64,000 bases of DNA from NCBI RefSeq assembly GCF_027595985.1, contig NC_073303.1, positions 329,901,679-329,965,678 of the forward strand. The letters are read 5' to 3'. Source of the DNA: Sorex araneus (Eukaryota; Chordata; Mammalia; Eulipotyphla; Soricidae). Both the position numbers and the translations under genes were made by a program. The notes under the pieces were generated by a model. That model did no database searches, was not told where the DNA came from, and saw nothing but the letters and a program-made list of their open reading frames with translations. This document shows positions 22,143-33,045 of this stretch, in pieces (the first letter of the stretch is position 1; every line of letters starts with the position of its first letter).

Positions 22143-23174
22143 CCAACATACTTGATTTTCTTAGGCATGATTGTAAATGGAATTTTTCAAAAACATTTTT
22201 AAAATCATTATTGTACATAGAAAAACCATGGATATTTGGATAATGATTTTGTAACCTGCCACTTTACTATACTATAAAAATCTACTGTTTCTAGGAGTTT
22301 TATTGTAGAGCCTTAGGATTTTCTAAATATAGTATCGTGTCACCTGCAAATAATGGAAGCCTGGCTTCTTCCTTTCCTATCTGGATGCCCCTGATATCTT
22401 CCCTATTTTAGCAAGAGTTTCCAGTACTGTATTGAAGAGGAGTGGTGAGAATGGGCAACCTTGTCTTGTGCCTGATATTAAATCTAAAACTAAACCTAAA
22501 AGGGAAGACTTTTAGTTTCCCCCCCATTAATAGTAATGCTTGCTGCGGACTTGTGGTAGACGCTTTGACTCTATTGAGGAAGTTCCTTCAACTTCCTTGT
22601 TGTTGAGAATTTTTACCATGAATGGATGCTGGATCTTGTCAAATGCTTTTTCTGCATCTATTGGCATGATCATGTAATTTGATTTTTTAAATTTTATTGA
22701 GATGGTGTATTATGTTGATTGACTTGCGAATGTTTCATCATCCTTGCATCCCCAGGATGAATCCTAGTTATCGTGTTTGATCTTTGTGATGAGTTGTTGG
22801 ATTCTATTCTCAATATTTTGTTGAGGATCTTTGCATCTATATTTATCAGGGATATTGGAATATTAGCCCATAGTTCTCTCTCTCATACTCTTTCTCTCTC
22901 TCCCCCCCCTCTCTTCCTCACTCTTTCTCTCAGTTTCTATCTCTCTCTTTGGGGTTTCTCTGTCTACTTTTGTATCAGGATGATGTTTGCTTCATACAAA
23001 CTGGGAATGTTTCTTCAATTTCCTGGAAAATCTTGAGATTGAAAGTAGTTCCCCTAAGGGTTTGAAAGAATTCATCAGTGAATCTAGCTGACAGTAAATC
23101 TTAGTTATTAAAACCAGCTGCTGATTTAACCGTGAGAGTGGAATAATCACAGCCCGGTACTTAAAGATTTGTCC

Positions 23175-23330
23175 TAGGGTTAGAGAGGTAGTACAGAATG
23201 GTAAGATTCTTGCCATTCAACCAGGGTTCAATCCCTGGCACCAGATGTTCCCCTGAGCACAGATGGGTGTGATTCAGAACCCAGCAAAACAAAACCACAT
23301 TTACCCCCCCCCCCAAAAAAAATGACAGAA
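23175..23330 (+). mobile_element. Decayed SOR-like SINE
   Basis: AGAGAGGTAGTACAGAATGG, box B AGGGTTCAATCCCTGG, then a C-rich/A-rich end. 23331-24355 holds no gene I can recognise. Confidence 0.65.
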
Positions 23331-24355
23331 AAAGGAATAGCACAACAAAAAGAATGACAGATCATAGCTACTTTTGTGTAAATAAACATTGCAAATATGA
23401 GTCATGAGAATAGTAGACATAAATATGAAAGTTAAGCCATAGAGCAAAACCCAAAAAGCAAAAGAAATTAGAAAATTAAATAGAAAAAAGAAAACTCTTA
23501 AACTCCATAATTATTTTGCTTGGTAATTGTAATGGAATAAAGAAGTAGAGGAAAATACCACTTTAAACGTGGACCTGTGTAAGTACAGCATGTACTTTGA
23601 AACCTGTTGTGGTATAGCAGTCATTTCCCTGCTACCTGGAACAGCTAGCAAGGAACAAATTTCACTGAGTCTTCCAGCTGGTAACCAACCCACAGCATGA
23701 GTTCAGGATTATAACCTTTAGTGTTAATGCCAATCTTGGGTAAGAGCCAGATACTCGTCCTGGGGTGGGGGTGGGGGAATGACAAAGTTTGCCTTTGCCA
23801 TGCTTCCACTCCACTCCGGTCCAAGGATCAAAGGCATTAGCCCATCCTCCTTCACCAGACGCAGAGCCACTGCACCCTGCGTGTCCTAGAAACGCTTGTA
23901 GTTCTGTGCTACTTTGTGAAGCTGAGAACAGGAATACCTGCATGACGACATGTATTTATTTTGTGCTCTGTGTACATTTGGCTTGTTTTCTGCTTTGCAT
24001 CCAGGTAATTTGTGCTTTAAAGATTGGGAAATGGCCTTATTTTGAATAGTTTGGAAGAACTGTCTTTTTCAACTGGCAGCTTACTTCTCCCATGCCATCC
24101 ACATAGTTCACTTTCTTTGAAAAATTTCTCTAGACCAAGGGCCATTTCAATTATTCCCAAGCAAGGGAAAAATTATAAGAGTAGCACAGAATATCCCCAT
24201 ACAGTTCACTATTGGGGACATCTCATGCTGCTGAATGGACCAGGGGGTTTTAGGTCAAGGGGTTGATCTTAGAGAGCCTGTAAATGCCTGGAATTTATGT
24301 CAATTGTATATGTTTGTATGGAATTGCATTTGATTTCACTGAAGAGCCATATTGA

Positions 24356-24490
24356 GGGCTGGGGATGTGGCTTATTGTGGAGCACATGCCTTGCCTACGG
24401 TCGATGGTGAGTTTGATTCCAAACACTGTGGCGCTCTGAGGACTGCTTGGAGTGACCCTCCTACAGGCAACAAGAAATCCATAAATAAAC
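24356..24490 (+). mobile_element. Decayed tRNA-headed SINE
   Basis: GGGCTGGGGATGTGGCTTAT, CATGCCTTGCCTACGG and GAGTTTGATTCCAAAC. Confidence 0.6.
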
Positions 24491-24534
24491 AATAACCATT
24501 GTTACCAACACTATACTTTCACTCTTGTTTATTT

Positions 24535-24675
24535 GCTTGGGGCCCACACACAGCATTGCTTTGGGCTTATCCCTGGTGCTTAGGGATCAATCCTGGTGGG
24601 CTTGGGGAACTGTATTGGATGCTGAGTGCAAGGCAAGTGAGTGTCCTACCTGCTGTACTATCACACTGTCCCCAT
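24535..24675 (-). mobile_element. Decayed SOR-like SINE
   Basis: TGCTTGGGGCCCACACACAG and CTGCTGTACTATCACACTG. Flanking ATACTTTCAC repeats (24510 and 24675 regions) suggest the original duplication. Confidence 0.65.
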
Positions 24676-25034
24676 ACTTTCACGTTCATCAATATTTTTT
24701 CTCTAGATAAAAGTTCTCCTTTCATATTTTTTCCCACAGCTAATGCCTTTTGGTTTATTAAAATATTCACCATCACCAAATACACGTTTGTACCAGTGTT
24801 TTTGGGCAATTTTTGTGCACTGCAAACCTGACCACTGCAAACCTGTTTTCTGCAGGGGTGTGATAAAGTCATTTGACTCTAGATGTTGACATAAAATATA
24901 TGAATTCTGTTGCTTTCCCTGCATCCTACGATGAAGACTCTATACATAAAGACATTTGGATCTAAGGGCCTTTCATAAGAATTACCTTGCCTCTCTGTTA
25001 AACATTGTAACATTGGACCGCTCTCTAGAATGGC

Positions 25035-25235
25035 TGATTATGGCTTTTTGGGAAGATGGGTACATACAGTGCTGCTCGGGGGTTGTTCCCATGCTCATAG
25101 ACAGTGCCACTGACCAAAATTAGGCCTCCTGTGTGAAAATCATGTGCTCCATTATTTTTTTTTAATTCAGGGGATTAAACCCAGGTCTCCTGCATGCAAG
25201 ACATGCACCTTACCATTGATCCATACCTCAGACTT
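25035..25235 (-). mobile_element. Decayed SOR-like SINE
   Basis: TATGGCTTTTTGGGAAGATG, GGGGATTAAACCCAGGTCTC and CATGCAAGACATGCACC. Confidence 0.5.
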
Positions 25236-25279
25236 GAAATGGTTGCATTTTTATAAGTTCTCTGAAAGAATTTGAATGT

Positions 25280-25425
25280 ACAGGGACAAGAAAGATAGTA
25301 CAAAAAGCAAGGCACTTGCTTAGCATGTAACTGCAGCTGCTGTGACTCTGATTAAAATGGTTGCACCATATTATGGTCCCCCGAGCACCACTGGGTGTGT
25401 CCCCTCCCCACGCCAAAAAGAATTT
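25280..25425 (+). mobile_element. Decayed SOR-like SINE
   Basis: AAGAAAGATAGTACAAAAAG...TATGGTCCCCCGAGCACCAC...CCACGCCAAAAAG. 25426-25740 shows nothing else. Confidence 0.6.
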
Positions 25426-25740
25426 TAGTGTACAATGTATCCAAACCATTTATATAAACTCCCTCAATTTCTAGTGTTAATTGTGAAGGGTATTTGGAAC
25501 TGTTCCGAAAGCATTGCTATTATCCCTTGAAACTTAGAGAATTGGAATGCCCTGAAATTGCTATTGACCTATTTTTTCTTTTGTGCATCCAAATTGCATC
25601 CATTATATGAGGCCTTTCTCATTCCACTTTCATTTTAAAGTTAAAGGATAACGATAGCTTTAAAGATGACTTAGGATTCAGTGAAAACTCCCCCAAGGTA
25701 AAGTTTCCTTTGATAAGTATTTTGAATATTTTATTTAGTT

Positions 25741-25916
25741 ATTTATTTATTTTTGCTTTTTGGGTCACACCCGAAAATACACAGATGTTATTCCTAGCTC
25801 TGCACTCAGGAATTACTCCTGGTGGGCCCAGGGGACCATAAGGGATGCTGGGAATCGAACCTGGGTTGGCCACATGCAAGGCAAATGCCCTACCTGCTGT
25901 GCTATTGCTCCAGCCC
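25741..25916 (-). mobile_element. SOR SINE just upstream of MYOM1 exon 3
   Basis: Reverse copy ending GCTATTGCTCCAGCCC at 25916, leaving 41 bases before the exon 3 coding sequence. T-rich start TTATTTATTTTTGC. Confidence 0.92.
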
Positions 25917-25957
25917 AAATATTTTTAATAGTTTAAGTGTACTTTCCCTTGTTACAG

Positions 25958-26095
25958 ACTAACAGATTCCAGTATGATGTTAGATTATTCATCCAGCTTG
26001 AGCCCCCAAACAAAGAGAGCCAGGAAGAGTCTTCTCTCTGGTGATGAGAAGGAAAATCTGCCAAGTGACTACAAGGTGCCTATCTTCTCAGGACG
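25958..26095 (+). CDS. MYOM1: MYOM1 coding exon 3: head region
   Basis: 138 bases, phase 2 in and phase 2 out. It translates to a serine-rich then basic segment: LDYSSSLSP, TKRARKSLLSG, EKENLPSDYKVPIFSG. This belongs to the myomesin-1 N-terminal region before the first Ig domain. Acceptor CTTGTTACAG ends at 25957 and donor GTATGT starts at 26096. The basic cluster KRARK followed by serines looks like a possible phosphorylation region, which is inference. A SOR SINE ends only 41 bases upstream of this exon. Confidence 0.95.
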
Positions 26096-26349
26096 GTATG
26101 TATGCATTCTCTGCTTGACTTTTACTGAACACTTAGGATGGACAGACTGAGACAGGTCTGAGGAATCTGGGAAGCTTGCAGTGAAGGAGATGTGTTGATT
26201 GTAAAAATCTTTGCGCACCTGTAGGATGATCACATGACAAGAGCATGATTAGGAACTCAATTCTAATTGTGAAACTAATTAAACTTAAACAAAGGCTGGA
26301 TTATAGAACAGTGTTCTATATTATTATTTTTATATTATTTCTTTCTTTC

Positions 26350-26529
26350 TTTTTTTTTTTTTTTTGCTTTTTGGGTCACACCCAGCGGTGCACAGGGATT
26401 ACTCCTGGCTCTGCACTCAGGAATCACCCCTGGTGGTGCTCAGGGGACCATATGGGATACTGGGAATCGAACCTGGGTCGGCTGCATGCAAGGCAAATGC
26501 CCTACCCGCTGTGCTATTGCTCCAGCCCC
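26350..26529 (-). mobile_element. SOR SINE
   Basis: Run of T (26350-26365), then GCTTTTTGGGTCACACCC to CTATTGCTCCAGCCCC. Near-consensus. 26530-26889 is AT-rich and featureless. Confidence 0.93.
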
Positions 26530-26889
26530 TATATACTATTTCTATATATTATTATTCTATAGAACAATTTTCTGTCTTATCTAACATTGTTAAGCAATGT
26601 ATGTAAAAACTGCAGATAAAGTAGAAAGTTTAAAACTAGAAATGTTGAGTGAACTAAAGAAAAGATGCTATGTTTACATAGATGCAAACAATTTTGTCTG
26701 CCAGTGTGATTTTCATTCTTATTCAACTAGAATTTTAAAACTTCAATAAAACATTGCATCATATGTTCACTGCCTGGTTTATATTTATTTAATGTAAAAT
26801 AAATAGCTATTTAGCTTTGAGGTAAGCTTTAAACAAAATAACAACTGAGCCACAAGTCTACTAATGTTTATTTCGTTTGTTTATAATGT

Positions 26890-27134
26890 AGCTCTGTAGC
26901 ACTATCATCCCTTGTTCATCGATTTGCTGAGTGGACACCAGTGATGTGTCCATTCGGAGACTTGTTGTTACTGTTTTTGGCATATGAAATATGCCACTGG
27001 TAGCTTGCCAGGCTCTGCCGTGTGGGCGGGATACACTTGGTAGCTTGCCAGGCTCTCCGAGAAGGATGGAGGAATTGAACCTGAGACAGCCGAGTACAAG
27101 GCAAACGCCCAACCCGTTGTGCTATCGCTCCAGT
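26890..27134 (-). mobile_element. Long SINE: tRNA head plus RTE-derived part, copy 2
   Basis: Same architecture as 11369. Flanked by TTGTTTATAAT(G/A)T repeats around 26879 and 27135. 3' tail GATAGTGCTACAGAGCTAC (reverse reading), without poly(A). Confidence 0.88.
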
Positions 27135-27230
27135 TGTTTATAATATGAACATTTAAAAAAATTTGTCTGAAAGAATCTTAAAAGGAAATTTAACCAAGTC
27201 ACCAAATTAAAGTTTAACTTGGAACTTTCT

Positions 27231-27418
27231 TTTTTTTAAGGTTTTTTTTTTTTTCTTTTTGGGTCACACCCAGAGATGCACAGGGCTTACTCCTGGCTCA
27301 TGCACTCAGGAATCACCCCTGGCGATGCTCAGGGGACCATATGGGACGCTGGGACTCGAACCAGGGTTGGCTGCGTGCAAGGCAAATGCCCTACGCACTG
27401 TGCTATCACTCCAGCCCC
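27231..27418 (-). mobile_element. SOR SINE with target-site duplication
   Basis: Perfect 17-bp duplication TTAACTTGGAACTTTCT (27214-27230, 27419-27435). Confidence 0.95.
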
Positions 27419-27887
27419 TTAACTTGGAACTTTCTGAACCCTCTGTTTTATTTTTCTTGAATAGAGAATTATTCACAGAGTTAAGGTGGTATTCAAAATG
27501 AAGTAATACTCTTAGGAAAATTATAATGAAAATTCAGTAAGTAATATCATGATATTCAGTTTTGATGACCCAGTTCTATGTTCCTGTGTTTTTTCTTCTC
27601 ATTCTTCTCTGAGTTTCTTTTGAATTTTTTTAAGAGGCTAGAATAATTGTATTGGGTCCAATAAGAAATGTAAGGGGAATCAATAATATTTTAATTTTAG
27701 CTTTTTGTTTGATTTTTTGATATTTGAAACTGAACTTTTCAGGGAAATATGCTTATATTGCTAAGCGTGTTTACCCAGACTTGGCCTCTCATAGTTAGTT
27801 TGGTATTTATTCAGATGTTTAGAGGAGATGGTAAGACCTGGACAGTAAACTTTGTTTTCTTATTTTTCCCTCTTTGATATTTTTGGG

Positions 27888-28045
27888 AAGTTTTGGGTCA
27901 CACCTTGCAGTGCTCAAGACTTACCCCATCTTCTGAGCTCAGGGATCATTCCTACTGATGCTCAGGGAATATTATATGGGATTGAACCCATACTAGCCAC
28001 ATGCAACGCAAGCACCTTACCTATTGTACTATTTCTTTGGCATGT
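27888..28045 (-). mobile_element. Decayed SOR-like SINE
   Basis: TTTTGGGTCACACCTTGCAG, GCTCAGGGAATATTATATGG and TACCTATTGTACTATTTC. Confidence 0.7.
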
Positions 28046-28269
28046 TTTAAATAAGGGCAGAACTAGACAACATTCTAACCATATCGTTTATAATAGTGTA
28101 ATGAAATCCAATAGGCATAATGGGTCTCATGTGAATTTAGAAATTATTTAGCCATGTAGCTGCCATGGCCAATGCATTCTAGCAGTAAGTTACAGAATTC
28201 AGATATAGTGCATCATTTATCAGTCACAGGCACAGGAACAATTTCACTTTATAATATTATCTTCTAGAA

Positions 28270-28519
28270 GAAGGACTGGAGTGATAGCACAGTGGGTAGA
28301 GCATTTGCCTTGCACGCGGCTGACCCAGTTCGATTCCTCTGACCCTCTCAGAGAGCCTGGCAAGCTACCGAGAGTATCCCGCCCACACGGCAGAGCCTGG
28401 CAAGCTACCCATGGCGTATTACATATGCCCAAAACAATAACAACAAGTCTCACAATGGAGATGTTACTGGTGACTGCTTGAGCAAATCGATGAACAATGG
28501 GACATCGATTTGACAGTGC
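28270..28519 (+). mobile_element. Long SINE: tRNA head plus RTE-derived part, copy 3
   Basis: Head GGACTGGAGTGATAGCACAG with box B CAGTTCGATTCC, then two AGCCTGGCAAGCTACC phrases, then TGGAGATGTTACTGGTGAC and CAAATCGATGAACAATGGGA. Perfect 12-bp duplication TATCTTCTAGAA (28258-28269, 28520-28531). No poly(A) tail. Confidence 0.93.
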
Positions 28520-28942
28520 TATCTTCTAGAAAAAAGTTATGACTAAATCTTTTATTATGACTAAATCATATTTAAACACACTAAGAAAACTGATGAAATC
28601 ATCTTGGACAAGTTTTCTAATTATTTGAATCTTATTACACCATGTTTAAAACAAAACACAGCTTACCTCAGAGGGTTGTTATGGAGATTAAATGAGATAA
28701 AATATACAATAAGCTCTTGGAAAAGCACATGGCCTTAATGGATATTATTGTTGTTATTGCCATGCTTTGTTAAGGTGGAAACTGTCTCCATATGTAACTA
28801 GTAAGCTCTTAGTTTACCAGAGTTTTCTATGTCAGATTTGCTGAAATATGTTATTTTGAAATATGTTATTTTGATCTTAGTAACAGGAGGCAGTCATATC
28901 ATTGCCATTTACAATATCCATATTTTGCTATATTTATTTCAG

Positions 28943-29174
28943 CCAAATGCATGTCAGTGGTGTTACAGACACAGAAGAAGAACGAATTAAAGAAGCAGCT
29001 GCTTATATAGCCCAGAGGAATCTTCTTGCTAGAGAAGAAGGAATCATGGCAAGCAAACAGTCCACAGTGTCCAAACAGTCCCTGTCCTCACTATACCAGG
29101 AAGAAGCTTTTGAGAAGAAGTCCAGGAAAGCTGCAATCAGAGAAAAGGCAGAAAATCTGTCCCTGAAAAAAACA
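28943..29174 (+). CDS. MYOM1: MYOM1 coding exon 4: charged linker with short SKQST repeat
   Basis: 232 bases, ending on a codon boundary (phase 0). Encodes residues about 140-217: TDTEEERIKEAAAYIAQRNL (an amphipathic, probably helical segment), then SKQSTV and SKQSLS, then a Lys/Glu-rich helix with EKKSRKAAIREKAE. The same exon in human MYOM1, as I remember it, has about eight tandem SKQSTA-type hexapeptides, whereas only two remain here. Acceptor TTTATTTCAG ends at 28942; donor GTAAGA starts at 29175. Confidence 0.95.
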
Positions 29175-29462
29175 GTAAGACAAAAAAATAGTCTTACAAA
29201 AATAGCCTGTTAAGTTGTGTGCATATGTTTTCAACATGTTTGAAAACAAGAAATTTGTGGTTCTTTAGAGATAACCACAATAAACAAAAGAACGAAGATT
29301 TCAAAATGTATAGCCAAATAAAAAGAGATAAATTTGCCAATTTAAAAAAAGAGACAAGTTTGCCATGAGAATTAAGGTTCTGTAAAAATTAAGTCAGAAC
29401 CTTAAAAAACTATGCATTCAGATATAAAGTCTGTTTTTCAGGCTTGCAATGTTAAAAAATTA

Positions 29463-29585
29463 GTGGCTGGGGATATAGCACAGGGGTTAAAGCACTTGCC
29501 TTCCATGCAGCTGATCCTGGTTTGATTTTTGGCACTGCCAGGAGTGATCCCTGAGCACTGCATGTGTGACCCAAATCCCCCTTAA
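29463..29585 (+). mobile_element. Decayed SOR-like SINE in intron 4
   Basis: GTGGCTGGGGATATAGCACAG, GCCAGGAGTGATCCCTGAGC and CATGTGTGACCCAAATCC. Confidence 0.7.
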
Positions 29586-29754
29586 AGAATTAAAAAAAAC
29601 CTAAATGATGGTGACAGCTTTAAAAGTAGATGATGGGCATTTGATCAAAATATGAACATAAAATCCAAATGGAAAAATAAAAAACTTTGTTTCAGTTATG
29701 CTTGGAGTATATGGTACATTAATTTCATAACATTTTGACATATATCTTTTTCAG

Positions 29755-29912
29755 TTAGAAGAAACTGGGGCATTTCGTAGAAAGTTGAATGAAGATGGTC
29801 TTCTCCACGCTCCTGAGTTTATTATTAAACCTCGTTCCCACACTGTCTGGGAGAAAGAAAGTGTGAAATTACATTGCTCTGTAGCTGGCTGGCCGGAACC
29901 TCGTGTCACCTG
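29755..29912 (+). CDS. MYOM1: MYOM1 coding exon 5: start of Ig domain My2
   Basis: 158 bases, phase 0 in, phase 2 out (residues 218-269 plus part of 270). After a short lead the Ig fold begins at APEFIIKPRSHTVWEKE. It includes the B-strand cysteine (VKLHCS) and the C-strand motif GWPEPRVTW, whose tryptophan codon TGG is split by the intron. This is the intermediate-type Ig domain typical of M-band and Z-disc proteins. Acceptor TCTTTTTCAG ends at 29754; donor GTATGT starts at 29913. The 580-bp intron before it is one of the shortest in the gene. Confidence 0.95.
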
Positions 29913-30098
29913 GTATGTTATCTTTAAGAAAACTTTTCATATATCCATTGAACAAAATTAATTATACTTTTAGTGAAACACATGACATTATGAATGTGCA
30001 AGACTCAATGAAAGGCTCTGAAAGTTTGTATAGTTTTTTTTTAATTGTGAAGGGGACACTGGGGTGTATATTTTTTTGTAAGGGAAGAATGAATGGTC

Positions 30099-30608
30099 CT
30101 TGATAAGACCTTCAGCAGACCCTGAGGAGGTTGGACCCCTCCCCATGAAGTTCCTCAAATTCCCTCGGACCTCTCCCTTAATCTGATTAATTCAGCCCAA
30201 AGAAGGCCATCACCACTCTCAACCTCCCTGGTAACCTCCTTAGCAATGGACTTTTACCTGGAAAGAAACCCCATGTGGGGGCAGGTTGAAGAAACCCTAT
30301 AAAGGCTACCTTGAACAAAGGAAGGAAGGGCTCGCATATGCTGCCTGAGCCCATGTGCTGCTTGTGCCCACATGGCCAAGCACATTCAGTGCCCGAGCAC
30401 ATGTGTCGTCCGCATCTCCCCCCTTGAGATGTGTACTTTCATGCTTTCGTGTCTAGTGCTAGGATGTGTGTAGAGCTCTCTCCACCCTTGGAGAAGCCTG
30501 TGTTCTCTCTTGAGCATTCTCTCTTACTCTTCTCTCTCCCTCTTATCCCTTCCTCCTTCCCTCAAAAACCTCTAAATAAAATCTGTTTACTTCCAAAAAA
30601 TAAAAAAT
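30099..30608 (+). mobile_element. LTR-like unit inserted as a poly(A)-tailed retrocopy
   Basis: 510 bp with LTR-style layout: an A/T- and C-rich upstream part, TATA box CTATAAAGGC (30297-30306), CT-rich stretch, AATAAA (30575-30580), then an A-rich tail. Flanked by perfect 11-bp repeats AATGAATGGTC (30088-30098, 30609-30619). No coding region. Family not identified; endogenous-retroviral origin of the unit is inference. Confidence 0.65.
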
Positions 30609-30743
30609 AATGAATGGTCTTGCAAATATGACACATTATGATACTCAGTAATCCTATTGTATGAAGGTTCTTCATATAAAATGCCAAAATTTATCCCACA
30701 TACATACAAAGAAAAACATGTCTACAATCATAAAAATGAGGAG

Positions 30744-30965
30744 GGATAGGAGTATAGCCCAGGTAGTAGTACACACACCTAGCATGTGCACAGCCTGAGT
30801 TTGAGCCCCAGCACCACACTAACCCCTAAGAACGAATAAATGTAGCCCTGGTAACTCCTGAGCACCAAACTGTCAGGTCCACACCACAAGTTGAGCATCA
30901 TCAAGTATTGGTCCTGGGCTTGGACTGGGCCCAGTGGGTCCAGCACTGCCGAGTGTGAGCTCTAT
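30744..30965 (+). mobile_element. Decayed SINE
   Basis: GGAGTATAGCCCAGGTAGTAG, GAGTTTGAGCCCCAGCACC and GGTAACTCCTGAGCACC. Confidence 0.55.
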
Positions 30966-31164
30966 TAAAAAATGTAAATAGAGCTTTGCTCCAATACAGG
31001 ATATGTATCATTTCAAATATAGAAGCAATATTGCCCTTTTGAAAATACATAAAACCCAAAGAGCTCTTGTCTACACCACATGTGAACTGAGGTCTCTTTT
31101 TCTTTCATTTAAAACCTTTCTCCTAATTTTTAATTTTTCCCTTCTCCTTATTGTTATGATTTCA

Positions 31165-31380
31165 GTGATCTTGTGGGTCTTACACACTCAACTATGGTGC
31201 TTGCATGCCTTTGCTTGCATATCTTATGGGAGCCACATACTTTCTTTGTGACACTGGGCATCCCAAACAGCAGAACCGCTGGGACTCTCCTCAGGTGTGT
31301 GGGTGATGCTGAGGATTAAACTTGTGGTCTCACCAGGCTACTCTTACGAGGCAGGCGCTCAACAGTTGCACTTTCCCCAG
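31165..31380 (-). repeat. TTGTGGTGCTTGCAC-type repeat fused to a SINE end
   Basis: CAACTATGGTGCTTGCATGCC followed by GCCGCTGGGACTCTCC-like words and GGATTAAACTTGTGG. Boundaries uncertain. Confidence 0.4.
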
Positions 31381-31605
31381 ACCCCCAGTGTGCTTTCTGA
31401 AGCCAAATTAAGAGGACAAAGTGGAGGAGAGATTCCTTAATAAGACTAAGCTCCCCATTTCAACTTCCATTTCATATCCAATTGAAATTGTCAATGTCTG
31501 TGATTCTTAAACTCAGAAATCTCAGGTCATATATCAAGGATGTCTGTCAGGTACAGGGGAAGAAGTGTGAAAATGATTGCACACAGCTGACGAGACATTT
31601 CATCA

Positions 31606-31765
31606 GCTACAGAGATAGTCCATTGGGTTTAGAGCATGTTCTTTTCATGCTGGAAACCTGGGTTTAATTTCCAACACCACATGATCCCTCTAGTATTGCC
31701 AGGAGTGGCCCCTGAGCATCAAGCTGGGGGAAGTCCCTGAATATTGCTAGACAAGGCCCCCAAAC
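31606..31765 (+). mobile_element. Decayed SOR-like SINE
   Basis: CTACAGAGATAGTCCATTGGG, CCTGGGTTTAATTTCC and GCCAGGAGTGGCCCCTGAGC. A second weak remnant spans about 31985-32225. Confidence 0.6.
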
Positions 31766-32225
31766 AAATAAAATTTTTTTAAACCTGATTTTCTGATGTA
31801 GACCTTTTGTAAGCTGGTTTCTTATCCTCTGAGAGGTGGTAAATGTACTCAGTGCCCCAGCTAGACCCTACCTGTCACTGGTAGAAGCACCTGTCTTCTC
31901 TCCATTCCATTCTTTCTAATGTAGTGACACATAGCTAGCATGAATAGAGGTAGCTAAGAGATAAACCCAGTTATCTCCCTAGGGTTAATCATTTCCCTGG
32001 GGGTGGGAAGGGGCAAGGACACCACAGTAGTGCTCAAAGGCCCAGAGTCCTGTCCTGTGTATGGTCAGTGTATGGTCCTCACAGGCCAGCAGTACAGCTT
32101 GGGCCTGCAGTGCTGGGAACCCCCGAGAGCACCCCAGAGCTGTGGGATCCGTGCAATGCTGGGGAACAAGTGATTCTGGGATTGAAGTGGTCTCATGGAT
32201 GCAAGAGATGCTTTATGGCCCTTTG

Positions 32226-33045
32226 AGTAATTTCTTCCCCCTCTAAAGGTATTCTTAAGGAGCAGGTACTGAGGTGCTTGTTTTTGAAAACTTCACATCT
32301 AATTGGTATTAATCTGCCTGCAAATAAGTGGGTTTACTTGCAATTCTAGCATGAACTTTTTTGGGGGGGCACGAGTAACAAAATCAAAGAATAAAAGCCA
32401 AAGAATAAAAACCAAAACCAACAACACACACACACACACACACACACAAGACAAATGTATGAACATATTTCAATCATCAACTTATGAGCTTTTAAGTATA
32501 AAAACATCAATTTGGAATCAGCCCATCTTTGCCTTCCCTTTGTCTGTGACTATAGCATTTTACAAATGTTGCATATTTTAAGGAATATTTCATTTTGAAA
32601 AAGTGATTGGTTTCCACTTAAAGAAAATTCAAATTTTCTGATATAAATAAAAAGAGATAGAGAAAATAGAAATGTCATTCTGAGCTTTTGGAAATGTTAT
32701 TTGATAAGCAAAAATTTCTTTTTTTAAAAAGTAAAATCTATTATTGATAGATAAATAATTGATATCCTTAAGTAAATAGTTGTAAAAATTAAAAATGTTT
32801 TTATTTTCTTGCTTTATACAAATAAAGTTTAAAAAACTTCAAAAGTAATCTTTAGCAGATAAATATTAGTTTGTTGCATTTATTTGTTTCAGTAAACATT
32901 CTAGCAACTAGAATACAAACTTGGAGAGTCTTATGAAGCCAAAGTGATTACACATAGGTAGACTACAAGCTTTTGGAGATTCAGTTCCTGATATGATATG
33001 CTGTTGATCTGGAAAAGATTAAAATGCCAAAGAAAAATATATGAC
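32226..33045. other. Intron 5 DNA with a CA dinucleotide run
   Basis: (CA)n at 32425-32449; the rest is AT-rich and shows no gene. A half SINE end lies at 33075-33160. Confidence 0.55.

Larger units (their letters stand above)
20397..23090 (-). mobile_element. L1 LINE, antisense, 5'-truncated and internally deleted
   Basis: 3' UTR first (CACCTGTTCCTTCACCAGTG), then ORF2 sequence in reverse (TTTGCATCTCCCTGATGATT, CAGCACCACTCGTTGAAGAG, CATTGAATCTGTATAATG, TCAAATGCTTTTTCTGCATC). Many stops and a missing segment around 20640-20770 make it inactive. Two SOR SINEs inserted later (21561, 21969). A CT-rich run lies at 22875-22950. Confidence 0.88.

Noticed and set aside
20397-23090. Intact L1 coding capacity
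   Set aside because: The reverse reading has many stops, a missing segment and two SINE insertions.
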